Source: an uncultured Phascolarctobacterium sp.
Lineage (GTDB): Bacteria > Bacillota > Negativicutes > Acidaminococcales > Acidaminococcaceae
DNA length: 64,000 nt
NCBI GenBank assembly: GCA_949299135.1
Contig: CASFZG010000004.1
Span: forward strand, 1-64,000
Reading direction: 5' to 3'
A program made the translations under genes and the position numbers. Position 1 is the first letter of the stretch; the number at the start of each line of letters is the position of its first letter. Positions 55,586 to 62,689 of this stretch are shown piece by piece. The notes beneath the pieces were generated by a model. The model had not been told where the DNA came from and searched no databases. It saw only the letters and a program-made list of their open reading frames with translations.

Positions 55586-55600
55586 AGGATGCTGGATTTT
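55571..55600 (+). terminator. Weak hairpin at the end of the ATPase gene
   Basis: GGGAAAA and TTTTCCC flank a 15-nt loop across the stop codon, followed by TAAATTTG. The segment TTTTCCCTAAATTT also occurs upstream of the gene near 54188. Confidence 0.4.
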
Positions 55601-56138
55601 CCCTAAATTTGTGTAGAGGCACAGTACGCCTGCGTTCTGAGCTATTCTTTAGAGAAATAGAAGTATAAGGAAACACAAACTCCAATAGGTTTGATAAAGG
55701 TTAAATCTTTAATGGTTTATTATAATCATCTACCTTTAAACCCTCCTAAACTTCACATAAAGGTAACTAAAAGTATAACCACGGCTTACGTGTTGGTATT
55801 AAATCAACATGTTTACCGTGGTTACTTTTTGTTGCCATTAAGTTACCTTTATTCAATTTTTATCTGTTATATAAAACACAATCAATAATTATTATCTTTA
55901 TACCCCTTTGTGTTATCTCATAGTTACTTATAGTTTACTACAGGTAACATGCAGGTATTAAAGGGATTGTGTAATACAACTTTGTTTGTGTATTTATAAT
56001 CATAAACTTTAATCACAAACTACTGATACTTGTATTTTAGCTTTTGTGTTCTATTCTCTTTTGTTGTGTTTCCTTAATGTTTTGTACTTAATGGTAACGC
56101 AACAGTGACTAATAGGTAACTAAAAGGTAATTAGAAAA
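55586..56138. other. Non-coding region with repeats and a large inverted repeat
   Basis: About 550 bp without a convincing gene. It holds the inverted repeat at 55758-55851 and two copies of the TTTGTGTTATCT or GGTAACGCAA modules (55907-55918, 56093-56102), together with further GGTAAC sites. Confidence 0.5.
55758..55851. repeat. Nested inverted repeat, possible structured origin or terminator
   Basis: Outer arms TAAAGGTAACT (55758-55768) and AGTTACCTTTA (55841-55851), middle arms AACCACGG (55777-55784) and CCGTGGTT (55816-55823), inner arms TGTTG and CAACA (55791-55809). The inner part is followed by TACTTTTTG. Three nested perfect stems suggest a folded DNA or RNA structure. Confidence 0.65.
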
Positions 56139-56537
56139 TTAGTAAAAAATTTTAATAATTAAGGTTAGTAATACTTCGTTAGTAAACATAAAACTAAATG
56201 CAAATTTAAACTTCATTCTGAATAAGGAAATAAGGAAAATTATTATTGTTAATAGTGAAATAATCAAACTTATACCGTCTAATAAACTCTCTCCTTTTCC
56301 GACAAAAGATAAAATAAAACCAAACAACAACAACAATATACTTCTTCCTAAAACAAAAACAACGCCTGTTATTAAACCTTCTTTAAAAGAGAGTTTTTCT
56401 TCTTTGTCCCAAATCATTCCGAAAAGACTTGCTATTCCAAAACTTGCACCTAATAGGACTTGAAAGACAAAGCTCAATCCCCAAAGTAAAAAAGGTATCG
56501 CTATTATTCCTAAACAAATTTTCCATAAGATTTCCAT
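56139..56537 (-). CDS. Small four-helix membrane protein of the element
   Basis: A 132-residue very hydrophobic protein with about four membrane segments (for example IPFLLWGLSFVFQVLLG and LITGVVFVLGRSILLLLFG) and a short charged loop WDKEEKLSFKEG. No family recognised. AAGGAGAATAAAATTT lies before the ATG. It is divergent from the XRE gene across the region that contains the candidate operator, so it may be controlled by that regulator. Roles such as exclusion or host-membrane interaction are guesses only. Confidence 0.65.
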   Translation of the reverse strand: MEILWKICLGIIAIPFLLWGLSFVFQVLLGASFGIASLFGMIWDKEEKLSFKEGLITGVVFVLGRSILLLLFGFILSFVGKGESLLDGISLIISLLTIIIFLISLFRMKFKFAFSFMFTNEVLLTLIIKIFY

Positions 56538-56650
56538 AAATTTTATTCTCCTTATCTACTATACTTCTCTGTTTTATCTATCTTCATCAAAACTAAATAA
56601 TCCCATCTTAAAACCTCCCAAGCCATAATAAAATTATATTTCAAAACCAT

Positions 56651-56671
56651 TTTACTACATTTTGTTGTAAA
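56651..56671. promoter_or_regulatory. Candidate operator of the element's XRE regulator
   Basis: TTTACTACA-TTT-TGTTGTAAA, 9-bp arms with one mismatched pair, between the divergent membrane-protein and XRE genes. A TATAAT (56698-56703) lies just downstream for the XRE gene. Confidence 0.5.
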
Positions 56672-56720
56672 TCTCAATTTGTTTGTGCTTCTTTTCGTAT
56701 AATTCATACAGGTGATAAAA

Positions 56721-56921
56721 ATGTATACCCGTATTAAAGATTTACGAGAAGATAGAGATTTAACACAATCAGATATGGCTAAAATATTACACTGCACTCA
56801 GCAAGCCTACAGTAACTATGAATTAGGTTTACGTGATATACCAACAAACATTTTAATTGCATTAGCTGATTTCCATAATACAACAACAGATTATATATTA
56901 GGCAGGACTAACAAAAAATAA
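56721..56921 (+). CDS. XRE-family transcription regulator
   Basis: A 66-residue single-domain Cro/CI-like helix-turn-helix protein: IKDLREDRDLTQSDMAKIL, CTQQAYSNYELGLRDIP, then a C-terminal TTDYILGRT as in small Firmicute XRE repressors. ATG 56721 is preceded by AGGTGAT; an in-frame GTG at 56712 is less likely. It probably controls the divergent gene and itself through the palindrome at 56651-56671. Confidence 0.85.
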   Translation: MYTRIKDLREDRDLTQSDMAKILHCTQQAYSNYELGLRDIPTNILIALADFHNTTTDYILGRTNKK

Positions 56922-56967
56922 AGCAGCCCTATAGTTCCATTTAGGAAAACATAGGACTGCTTTTTTA
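56920..56967. terminator. Bidirectional terminator between XRE gene and orf248
   Basis: AAAGCAGCCCTAT (56920-56932) pairs with ATAGGACTGCTTT (56951-56963) with one mismatch, then TTTTATTT on the plus strand; the minus strand also ends in a T-rich run. Confidence 0.8.
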
Positions 56968-56976
56968 TTTACTTCA

Positions 56977-57723
56977 TTATGCGTGTTTTAAATACTGTTC
57001 CGCTGTAGGTGCTACCTTTATTGTGGTGTTTGGACTATCTTCACCCATATAACCCCATAATGCCTCCTGTATGTATGCCGCAAGGCAATTCAAAGGTACT
57101 TCCTGCGCCATTTCAGCGAATGTGTTAAACCCTCTTAATTCCTCAAACTTATACTTCAACTCATCAAATACGCATGCTGTAATGTCAATGTTTTGGCGAC
57201 CGTATTCTCTGAGTTCATAATCCGTACGGAACAAGCAAAGTTCATAGTCTTTTCCGTCATCAAGGTAATATAGTACGCTTTTATCACTGCTTAAACAGTA
57301 TATATCATTTATACCACTTATTATGCCCTCACACATCAGCGTAGCCAATTCACTGTTATGTATTTGTGCCGTCCTATACACAGCAAAGTCATGGCACATG
57401 TCCCCACTGCCGCCTGAGGTTGCCCTAAAGGTTGCCATACACTCTCTTAAAAGGCGATATTGTTCATTAACAGATAACCCCTGCTCTTGTATCTGCCGCA
57501 GGAAACACTCACGGGCTGTATAGTAATATTCATTCATTACTGCGTTTATAAGGGTGCTGAAAGTGTACTCACCGTTTTGTAAACTTTGCTGTACCTTCGG
57601 CATATCAATCATGTTGTATGAATACCGTGGTATATTTACACCTTCAATAGTTACCACAACAGGGCGTTCATCAAAAGGATATTTATTTACTTCTTTTTCA
57701 TTGTCAATATCTAAATATAACAT
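56977..57723 (-). CDS. Unknown 248-residue protein of the element
   Basis: No family recognised. Acidic and Tyr/Cys-rich, with no signal peptide or membrane helix. Visible features: VVVTIEGVNIPRYSYNMID near the N-terminus, a GGSGDMCHDFAVYR segment in the middle and a C-terminal SPNTTIKVAPTAEQYLKHA. It follows the integrase gene by 22 bp with AAGGAA before its ATG, so the two are probably co-transcribed. Its position suggests a role in excision, maintenance or host interaction, none of which can be shown from sequence. Confidence 0.65.
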   Translation of the reverse strand: MLYLDIDNEKEVNKYPFDERPVVVTIEGVNIPRYSYNMIDMPKVQQSLQNGEYTFSTLINAVMNEYYYTARECFLRQIQEQGLSVNEQYRLLRECMATFRATSGGSGDMCHDFAVYRTAQIHNSELATLMCEGIISGINDIYCLSSDKSVLYYLDDGKDYELCLFRTDYELREYGRQNIDITACVFDELKYKFEELRGFNTFAEMAQEVPLNCLAAYIQEALWGYMGEDSPNTTIKVAPTAEQYLKHA

Positions 57724-57745
57724 TAAAATTCCTTCTTTCTCAGTT

Positions 57746-58663
57746 TTAATAATACTGCCATTTTGTATTGTCTAATGGATTGTATTTGTCATTTTGCAGG
57801 CGTATTTCCTCTTTGGTAAGCTCTATATAAATACGTGTGCTTTCTATATCCTCATGCCCTAAAATTTTTTGTAATGAGAATAAATCGCCGCCATTTAATA
57901 AGAAAAACTTAGCAAAGGTATGCCGCCACGTATGAGCTGATACACGGTTAGCCCATTGGTGTTTTGATTGTTTTAATTTAAAGAATACGTTACCTAAACC
58001 GCCCTTAGTAAACCTACAACCTGTACAGCTTATTATAAAAGCACCATTATCATTTAAAGACTTTTCTTTTAGGTATTCTCTGCGTTTCTTTAAGTATGTA
58101 AAAATGATACGGTGCAATACAGGACTTATAGGAACATAACGCTCTTTGTTGCCTTTACCGTTCACCTTCATTGAGTCTATATCTAAATACACATCAGAAA
58201 GGTTCAATTTCAACATCTCCCCTTTTCTTAAACCTGTACTAAATAAAATACTCATAATGGTGTAGTTTCTGAACCCTGCAAAAGTGTTCTTATCAAAAGC
58301 ATTTAATATTGCCTGTACTTCTTCACGGTTAAATGATTGTACTACCTTTTTGGGAACACGTGGTTTCGGTATACCGTCTAAAGGATTTGTGTGTATGATA
58401 TGCCGTGATACAAGGCATTTAAAGCAAGCCCGTATAGCAATAAAATTATGTTTTATTGTACCTTCACAACATGTTTTTCTTTTATAGGCAAAATAGTCTA
58501 ATACATCAGCCTCTGTAATTTCCTCAATATTACTTTTGCCGATACGTTGTAGATACATTCCAAAACCCTTTAGGTACTCAGAGTAGTTTTGTATAGTCCG
58601 CTCTGATAACATACGCCCTAAACAATCTCTGTAAAAAATTTGTATAGCTTCATAATACAGCAA
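57746..58663 (-). CDS. int: Tyrosine recombinase (integrase)
   Basis: Site-specific recombinase of 305 residues. An N-terminal SAM-like core-binding domain (residues about 1-95) precedes the catalytic domain with Arg146 (TGLRKGEM), Lys170 (VNGKGNKER), His244 and Arg247 (SAHTWRHTF), His270 (ILGHEDI) and Tyr279 (RIYIEL); the full R-K-H-R-H-Y set is present. Start TTG 58663 is 7 bp after AGGAGGT. It lies about 260 bp inside the right repeat, the usual position relative to the attachment site. It resembles XerD-like integrases of small elements more than the chromosomal XerC/D pair. Confidence 0.93.
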   Translation of the reverse strand: MLYYEAIQIFYRDCLGRMLSERTIQNYSEYLKGFGMYLQRIGKSNIEEITEADVLDYFAYKRKTCCEGTIKHNFIAIRACFKCLVSRHIIHTNPLDGIPKPRVPKKVVQSFNREEVQAILNAFDKNTFAGFRNYTIMSILFSTGLRKGEMLKLNLSDVYLDIDSMKVNGKGNKERYVPISPVLHRIIFTYLKKRREYLKEKSLNDNGAFIISCTGCRFTKGGLGNVFFKLKQSKHQWANRVSAHTWRHTFAKFFLLNGGDLFSLQKILGHEDIESTRIYIELTKEEIRLQNDKYNPLDNTKWQYY

Positions 58664-58782
58664 ACTTTACACCTCCTCTCAATTAAAAATATTTTGTAAT
58701 GCTTGTATTTTGTAATTTTGGTAGGATATTATAAATAAAAATTTACGGAACAACCTACCAGTTAAGGTATCATAAAATACAA

Positions 58783-58819
58783 AAAGTAGTGCTCAAACAA
58801 TTAGTTCAAACACTACTTT
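58783..58819 (-). terminator. Terminator between the right junction and int
   Basis: On the minus strand AAAGTAGTG (58811-58819) pairs perfectly with CACTACTTT (58783-58791) and runs into TTTTTG. It would stop transcripts entering the element from the ancestral rib promoter. Confidence 0.75.
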
Positions 58820-58868
58820 AATAACTCAAATATATTTAATTGAAAAGCTGTAAAGCCGCCTGTAGAGC

Positions 58869-58924
58869 GGTTAATACATAGTATTTCCTTTTGGTTACAA
58901 GAAGTAACGGTCAGTGACTGGAAG
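58869..58924 (-). pseudogene. Decayed 3' half of an FMN riboswitch leader
   Basis: Minus strand after the shared core reads TTCCAGTCACTGACCGTTAC and later AAAAGG and ACTATGTATTAAC. By eye it aligns with the intact leader (TTCCGGTACCGACAGT, AAAAGG, ACTATGTTTTTAAC) with about 18 of 25 matches in the aptamer part. The P5 3' strand and the GTCTGGATGAGA block are lost, so it should not fold as a working aptamer. Confidence 0.6.
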
Positions 58925-58992
58925 GCACCGGTTCGTGCTTGCGCTCGCGGACTGTCACCGCCGGTCGGGAATTGCACCCTACCCCAAAGGCT
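58925..58992 (-). repeat. Right direct repeat (attR) of the integrative element
   Basis: Copy of 53182-53249 (65 of 68 identical). Reads as an RFN 5' half (GGGGTAGGGTGCAATTCCC, GACCGGCGGTGAC) with no intact 3' half. Confidence 0.88.
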
Positions 58993-59012
58993 ATTATTAA
59001 ATTACTACCATA

Positions 59013-59041
59013 AGTATCTACCATTGGCAAAGATTTGTCAA
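59013..59041 (-). promoter_or_regulatory. Ancestral rib promoter, now facing into the element
   Basis: Minus strand TTGACA (59036-59041), 17 bp, GATACT (59013-59018), 21 bp before the aptamer 5' half. Same design and partly identical sequence to the promoter at 53344-53372. Confidence 0.7.
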
Positions 59042-59071
59042 GAACCTTAAAAGCAAAATATCTGTGACGCG

Positions 59072-59635
59072 TTAAATAAACTTAGGGTTTTGCAGCAGCA
59101 TCATGCACAGCGCGCTTAAAGTCTTGGCGTCAAAGATTTCTTCGTTTTGCAGCATGGCGCGCACCTCTGCCGGTTTCAGCGCCGCGATGTCGATAAATTC
59201 ATCTTCGTCGGTATGCTGGTTAAATTTTTCCAGTCCAGTTGCCACATACAAATGGATTACCTCATCGGTAAAGCCCGGCGTGGTAACAATGCTGGTCAGC
59301 TTCTGCCAGTTCTTGGCGGTGTAGCCTGTTTCCTCCGACAGCTCACGTTTGGCGCAGTCCAGCGGGTCTTCGTTTGGTTTATCCAGCTTGCCTGCGGGCA
59401 GCTCATAAAGCACGCTGCCGACAGCATAGCGGTACTGCTTTACAAAAATAATGCTGCCGTCCTCCAGCACCGGCACAACGCACACCGCGCCCGGGTGGGC
59501 AATTATCTCGCGCGTTGTTTCCCTGCCGTTGGGCAGCGTTACGGTATCAACCATTACCTTTAAAAGCCTGCCGTCAAAGCCCTGCTTGCGGCTGACAAAT
59601 TTTTCATCAAGATTTTCCTGATGTATTTTCTTCAT
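59072..59635 (-). CDS. nudF: NUDIX hydrolase, ADP-ribose pyrophosphatase-like
   Basis: Hydrolyses ADP-ribose or similar nucleoside diphosphate derivatives. The 187-residue protein has the Nudix box in the form G-x5-E-x7-REL-x-EE-x-G (starting GKLDKPNEDP and ending RELSEETGY). The open frame extends to 59689, but ATG 59635 just after the recN stop, with AGGGTG upstream, is preferred. Co-transcribed with recN. Its end lies only 31 bp from the ancestral rib promoter. Confidence 0.92.
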   Translation of the reverse strand: MKKIHQENLDEKFVSRKQGFDGRLLKVMVDTVTLPNGRETTREIIAHPGAVCVVPVLEDGSIIFVKQYRYAVGSVLYELPAGKLDKPNEDPLDCAKRELSEETGYTAKNWQKLTSIVTTPGFTDEVIHLYVATGLEKFNQHTDEDEFIDIAALKPAEVRAMLQNEEIFDAKTLSALCMMLLQNPKFI

Positions 59636-59639
59636 AATA

Positions 59640-61322
59640 TCACCCTGCGTTTTTAAATTTTGCGGCGTTTGCCAAAAGTTCTTCCGCATTTTGGCGTGCA
59701 GCGTCGCTGGTGTTTTCGCCTGCCGTCATGCGCATCAGCTCATCAACGCGTCCGGCTTCGTCCAGAACATTCAGTTCCGTCTGTGTGCGCCCGCCTGCGC
59801 TGACCTTGTTAATTTTAATGTGGCGGTCGGCAAAGCTGGCAATCTGCGGCAAATGCGTAATGCAGATAACCTGCCCGTTGCGTGAGATAACGGCAATTTT
59901 TTCAGCCATTTTCTGCGCCGTAACGCCGCCGATGCCGGTGTCAATCTCGTCAAAAATCATCGTCGGCACGCCAAGCTCGTTAAACAATACGGTCTTAACC
60001 GCCAAAGCGATACGCGACAGCTCGCCGCCTGAAGCTACTTTGCTTAATTCCATCAAAGGCTCGCCCGCATTAGCGGAGAACAAAAACGTCATTTCATTGC
60101 AGCCGTTCTTGCCGAAATCGTCCTTCTGCGCAAAAATGATTTCAATTCTGCCTTGCGGCATTGCCAAATCGGTAATATGCGCCGTTATTTCTTTAGTTAA
60201 AAGCTGCGCGCTGTGTTTGCGCAGTTCCGTAAGCTGTGCGGCAAGTTTCGTCAACGCTTCCGTTTTCTGCGTCAGCTCTTTGGTTTTCTGCGCAATACTG
60301 CGGTCAATTTCTTTCAATTCGTCCGCTTCCTGCTGGACCTTTTGCAGGTAAGCGTTGATAGCGTCATAATCGGCGCCGTATTTTTTCTGCAATCTATACC
60401 ATAAATCTAAACGCTGCTCCACATAAGCTGCTCGTTCAGCGTCAAATTCGTTGTTTTCCAGATAGTCCAGCAAATTTTTATGGCATTCCTCCAGCGTCAG
60501 CCAGCAGCTTTCCAAAAGCTCGGCGTTGGCATTAAGGCTGCCGTCGTAACGCGCTGCGCTTTCAATTTTGCTTCTGGCTTCCGCCAAAGCGTCCAGCGCG
60601 CTGTATTTACCATCAACCAGTTCGTTGGCGGCACTGACGGACTGCATAATTTTGCCGTTATTTTGCAGGCGTTTCCATTCATTCTGCAATTCGTCCAGCT
60701 CGCCTGCCTGCAAATTGGCATTGGTAATTTCTTCAATCTCCCATTCCAGGCGGTCTAAAATTCTTTCGCGGTCCTGCCCGATGTTCTGCAAACGTTCCAG
60801 TTCGTCTTTAATATGATTGTATTCCGCAAAAGCGCTGCGGTAATTTTCCAGCACCGGCGTAATTTCCGTATGACCGTACAAATCAGTCAGCTGCTGCGGA
60901 AAATCCGCTTTTAAAAGCGCCTGGTTTTCGTGCTGTCCGTGTACGTCCACCAGCACGGCGGCAAAGCTGCGCAACACGGCAACAGGCACCTGCACGCCGT
61001 TAACGGTTGCCGTACTTTTACCGGCGGCAGTAATGCGGCGGCGCAAAAACAAACCGTCCTCATAATCAATGCCCTGCTCCTCCAAAAGTTTTCGGGCAGC
61101 GGGGCAATCGTCAATATCAAACACAGCCTGCACGGTTAAAGAGTCCGTGCCGCTGCGCACATAATCTGCCGAAGCACGCGCCCCCAGCGCAATGCTGAAA
61201 GCGTCGATAAGTATGGATTTACCTGCGCCGGTTTCGCCTGTAAATACATTAAACCCGCCGGTAAATTCCACTCTGGCATCTTCAATTAAAGCAAAATTAT
61301 GGACATGTAAAGCCTGAAGCAT
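59640..61322 (-). CDS. recN: DNA repair protein RecN
   Basis: SMC-like ATPase for double-strand-break repair. The 560-residue protein has Walker A GETGAGKSILIDAF, a long central coiled coil, the ABC signature ASGGELSRIALAVK and Walker B FDEIDTGIGG. It is in the conserved cluster dxs-tlyA-nadK-argR-recN. No LexA-type box directly before it was seen. Confidence 0.95.
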   Translation of the reverse strand: MLQALHVHNFALIEDARVEFTGGFNVFTGETGAGKSILIDAFSIALGARASADYVRSGTDSLTVQAVFDIDDCPAARKLLEEQGIDYEDGLFLRRRITAAGKSTATVNGVQVPVAVLRSFAAVLVDVHGQHENQALLKADFPQQLTDLYGHTEITPVLENYRSAFAEYNHIKDELERLQNIGQDRERILDRLEWEIEEITNANLQAGELDELQNEWKRLQNNGKIMQSVSAANELVDGKYSALDALAEARSKIESAARYDGSLNANAELLESCWLTLEECHKNLLDYLENNEFDAERAAYVEQRLDLWYRLQKKYGADYDAINAYLQKVQQEADELKEIDRSIAQKTKELTQKTEALTKLAAQLTELRKHSAQLLTKEITAHITDLAMPQGRIEIIFAQKDDFGKNGCNEMTFLFSANAGEPLMELSKVASGGELSRIALAVKTVLFNELGVPTMIFDEIDTGIGGVTAQKMAEKIAVISRNGQVICITHLPQIASFADRHIKINKVSAGGRTQTELNVLDEAGRVDELMRMTAGENTSDAARQNAEELLANAAKFKNAG

Positions 61323-61334
61323 TCTGCAAACCTC

Positions 61335-61808
61335 TTATTTTTTGGCAAATCTGCCGATAAATACTTCTGCGCTTTCCGGCTTGTCAAGCGCAACAAAAAT
61401 CGTATCGTCACCGGCAACGGTGCCCAGCACCTCCGGCCATTTCATGTAATCCAGCGCCAGCGCAACGGAAGATGCCGCACCCGGAAGGCTATGAATTACC
61501 ACAAGGTTGCCGCCCGCGCGCAGGTTCAGCACGGAATCCTGCAACACACGTTCCAGCCTGCCGGAATTCATCATTGCGTTCTGGTCCTTCGGGAAGGCAT
61601 AATAATAGCGCCCGGCTGCGTCCGGCACCTTAATCAGCATCAGCTCTTTAATATCGCGCGAAACGGTAGCCTGCGTCACTTCAATGCCGCTGGCACGCAG
61701 GGCTGCGGCAAGCTCGTCCTGTGTTTCAATTTTGTGCGATTCAATAATGCTTTTAATTTTAGCGTGGCGGTTGGTTTTTAATTGCTTTACAGATACTTCT
61801 TCGTTCAT
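61335..61808 (-). CDS. argR: Arginine repressor ArgR/AhrC
   Basis: Arginine-responsive DNA-binding protein of 157 residues. An N-terminal winged helix (ETQDELAAALRASGIEVTQA, TVSRDIKEL) is joined to a C-terminal oligomerisation and arginine-binding domain with GTVAGDDTIFVAL. It overlaps nadK by 4 bp and is followed by recN, as in B. subtilis. Confidence 0.95.
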   Translation of the reverse strand: MNEEVSVKQLKTNRHAKIKSIIESHKIETQDELAAALRASGIEVTQATVSRDIKELMLIKVPDAAGRYYYAFPKDQNAMMNSGRLERVLQDSVLNLRAGGNLVVIHSLPGAASSVALALDYMKWPEVLGTVAGDDTIFVALDKPESAEVFIGRFAKK

Positions 61809-62677
61809 TTTGCTTCCTCATTTCCGCAGGTGCGCATAAGTTTTTGCTGCCAGGTTTCGTAGTAGCTCCTGCCATTTAAACGGATTAACCTGACAGGTTC
61901 TGGGTTCTTATCGATGCGTATAATATCATTTTCAGCCACTGCCGATGCGATTTCGCCGTCTGCCGAAAGCAGCAGCTCCTCGTACGGCGGCACGGCCGTT
62001 ATTTCTATCAGATTGTTGCCCGGTATAATCAGCGGGCGCGTGTATAATGCGTGCGCGCAGATTGGCGTGATAATTGAAACGTCAAGGCTTGGGTGTACCA
62101 TCGGCCCGCCGGCCGAAAGCGAATACGCCGTTGAACCGGTTGCCGTCGCCACAATCAAACCGTCGGCGGCGTAGATACCGGAATGTTTGCCGTTGATTTT
62201 CAGTTCCAGATGTGCCAGCTTGCTGAAATGTCCTTTAGCAACAACCATATCGTTCAGCGCATGCGCCTGCACGGCAATCTGACCATCGCGGATAACGGTT
62301 GCACGCAGCTGGCTGCGTTCTTCGATTTCAAAATCACGTTGCACTAATTTTTGCAGCGCCTTTTCAAAATCGTTCATTTCGGTTTCAGCCAAAAAGCCCA
62401 ACTTGCCGAAGTTTACACCGAAAACAGGTATTTTTAACGGCGAAAGATAACGCGACATCTGCAAAAACGTACCGTCGCCGCCCAGCGAAATACCGGCGTC
62501 CATCTGCGCCAGCGTCGCCGTGTCGCAAACGTCGTAGCTCAGCGTTTTATCCTGCGCCAGATTTTGCGGCAGCAGCGTTTTAAAGCCGTGCTTTTGCAGC
62601 AAAGCCAGAATATCCGGCAGGCAGGCGCGCACTCTGTCTTTTTGCATATTGGGGAACAGCCCCACGGTATATGGCAT
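61805..62677 (-). CDS. nadK: NAD kinase
   Basis: Phosphorylates NAD to NADP. The 290-residue protein has the signature ISLGGDGTFLQMSRYL, VFGVNFGKLGFLAE and TATGSTAYSLSAGGPMVHP. Standard length. It sits between tlyA and argR in the conserved cluster. Confidence 0.95.
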   Translation of the reverse strand: MPYTVGLFPNMQKDRVRACLPDILALLQKHGFKTLLPQNLAQDKTLSYDVCDTATLAQMDAGISLGGDGTFLQMSRYLSPLKIPVFGVNFGKLGFLAETEMNDFEKALQKLVQRDFEIEERSQLRATVIRDGQIAVQAHALNDMVVAKGHFSKLAHLELKINGKHSGIYAADGLIVATATGSTAYSLSAGGPMVHPSLDVSIITPICAHALYTRPLIIPGNNLIEITAVPPYEELLLSADGEIASAVAENDIIRIDKNPEPVRLIRLNGRSYYETWQQKLMRTCGNEEAK

Positions 62678-62689
62678 TATTACACCCTC

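Larger units (their letters stand above)
53182..58992. mobile_element. Integrative element inserted in the FMN riboswitch
   Basis: About 5.7 kb, visibly AT-richer than the flanking genes, bounded by 68-bp direct repeats of riboswitch sequence, with a tyrosine recombinase gene next to the right end. Cargo: an SF2-like ATPase, a four-helix membrane protein, an XRE regulator and a 248-residue unknown protein. No phage structural genes, relaxase or conjugation genes are present. It separates ribD from the ancestral rib promoter next to the nudix gene. It could be a minimal mobilisable element or a satellite; which is unknown. Confidence 0.8.

Noticed and set aside
55691-55888. Plus-strand 65-codon frame
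   Set aside because: It runs through the nested inverted repeat and has no recognisable features.
56552-56797. Minus-strand 81-codon frame
   Set aside because: Overlaps the promoter region and start of the convincing XRE gene on the other strand; composition is not protein-like.
58925-58992. A second complete FMN riboswitch controlling the integrase
   Set aside because: Only the 5' half and centre are intact; the P5 3' strand and the GTCTGGATGAGA block are missing or decayed, so an FMN-binding fold is not supported.
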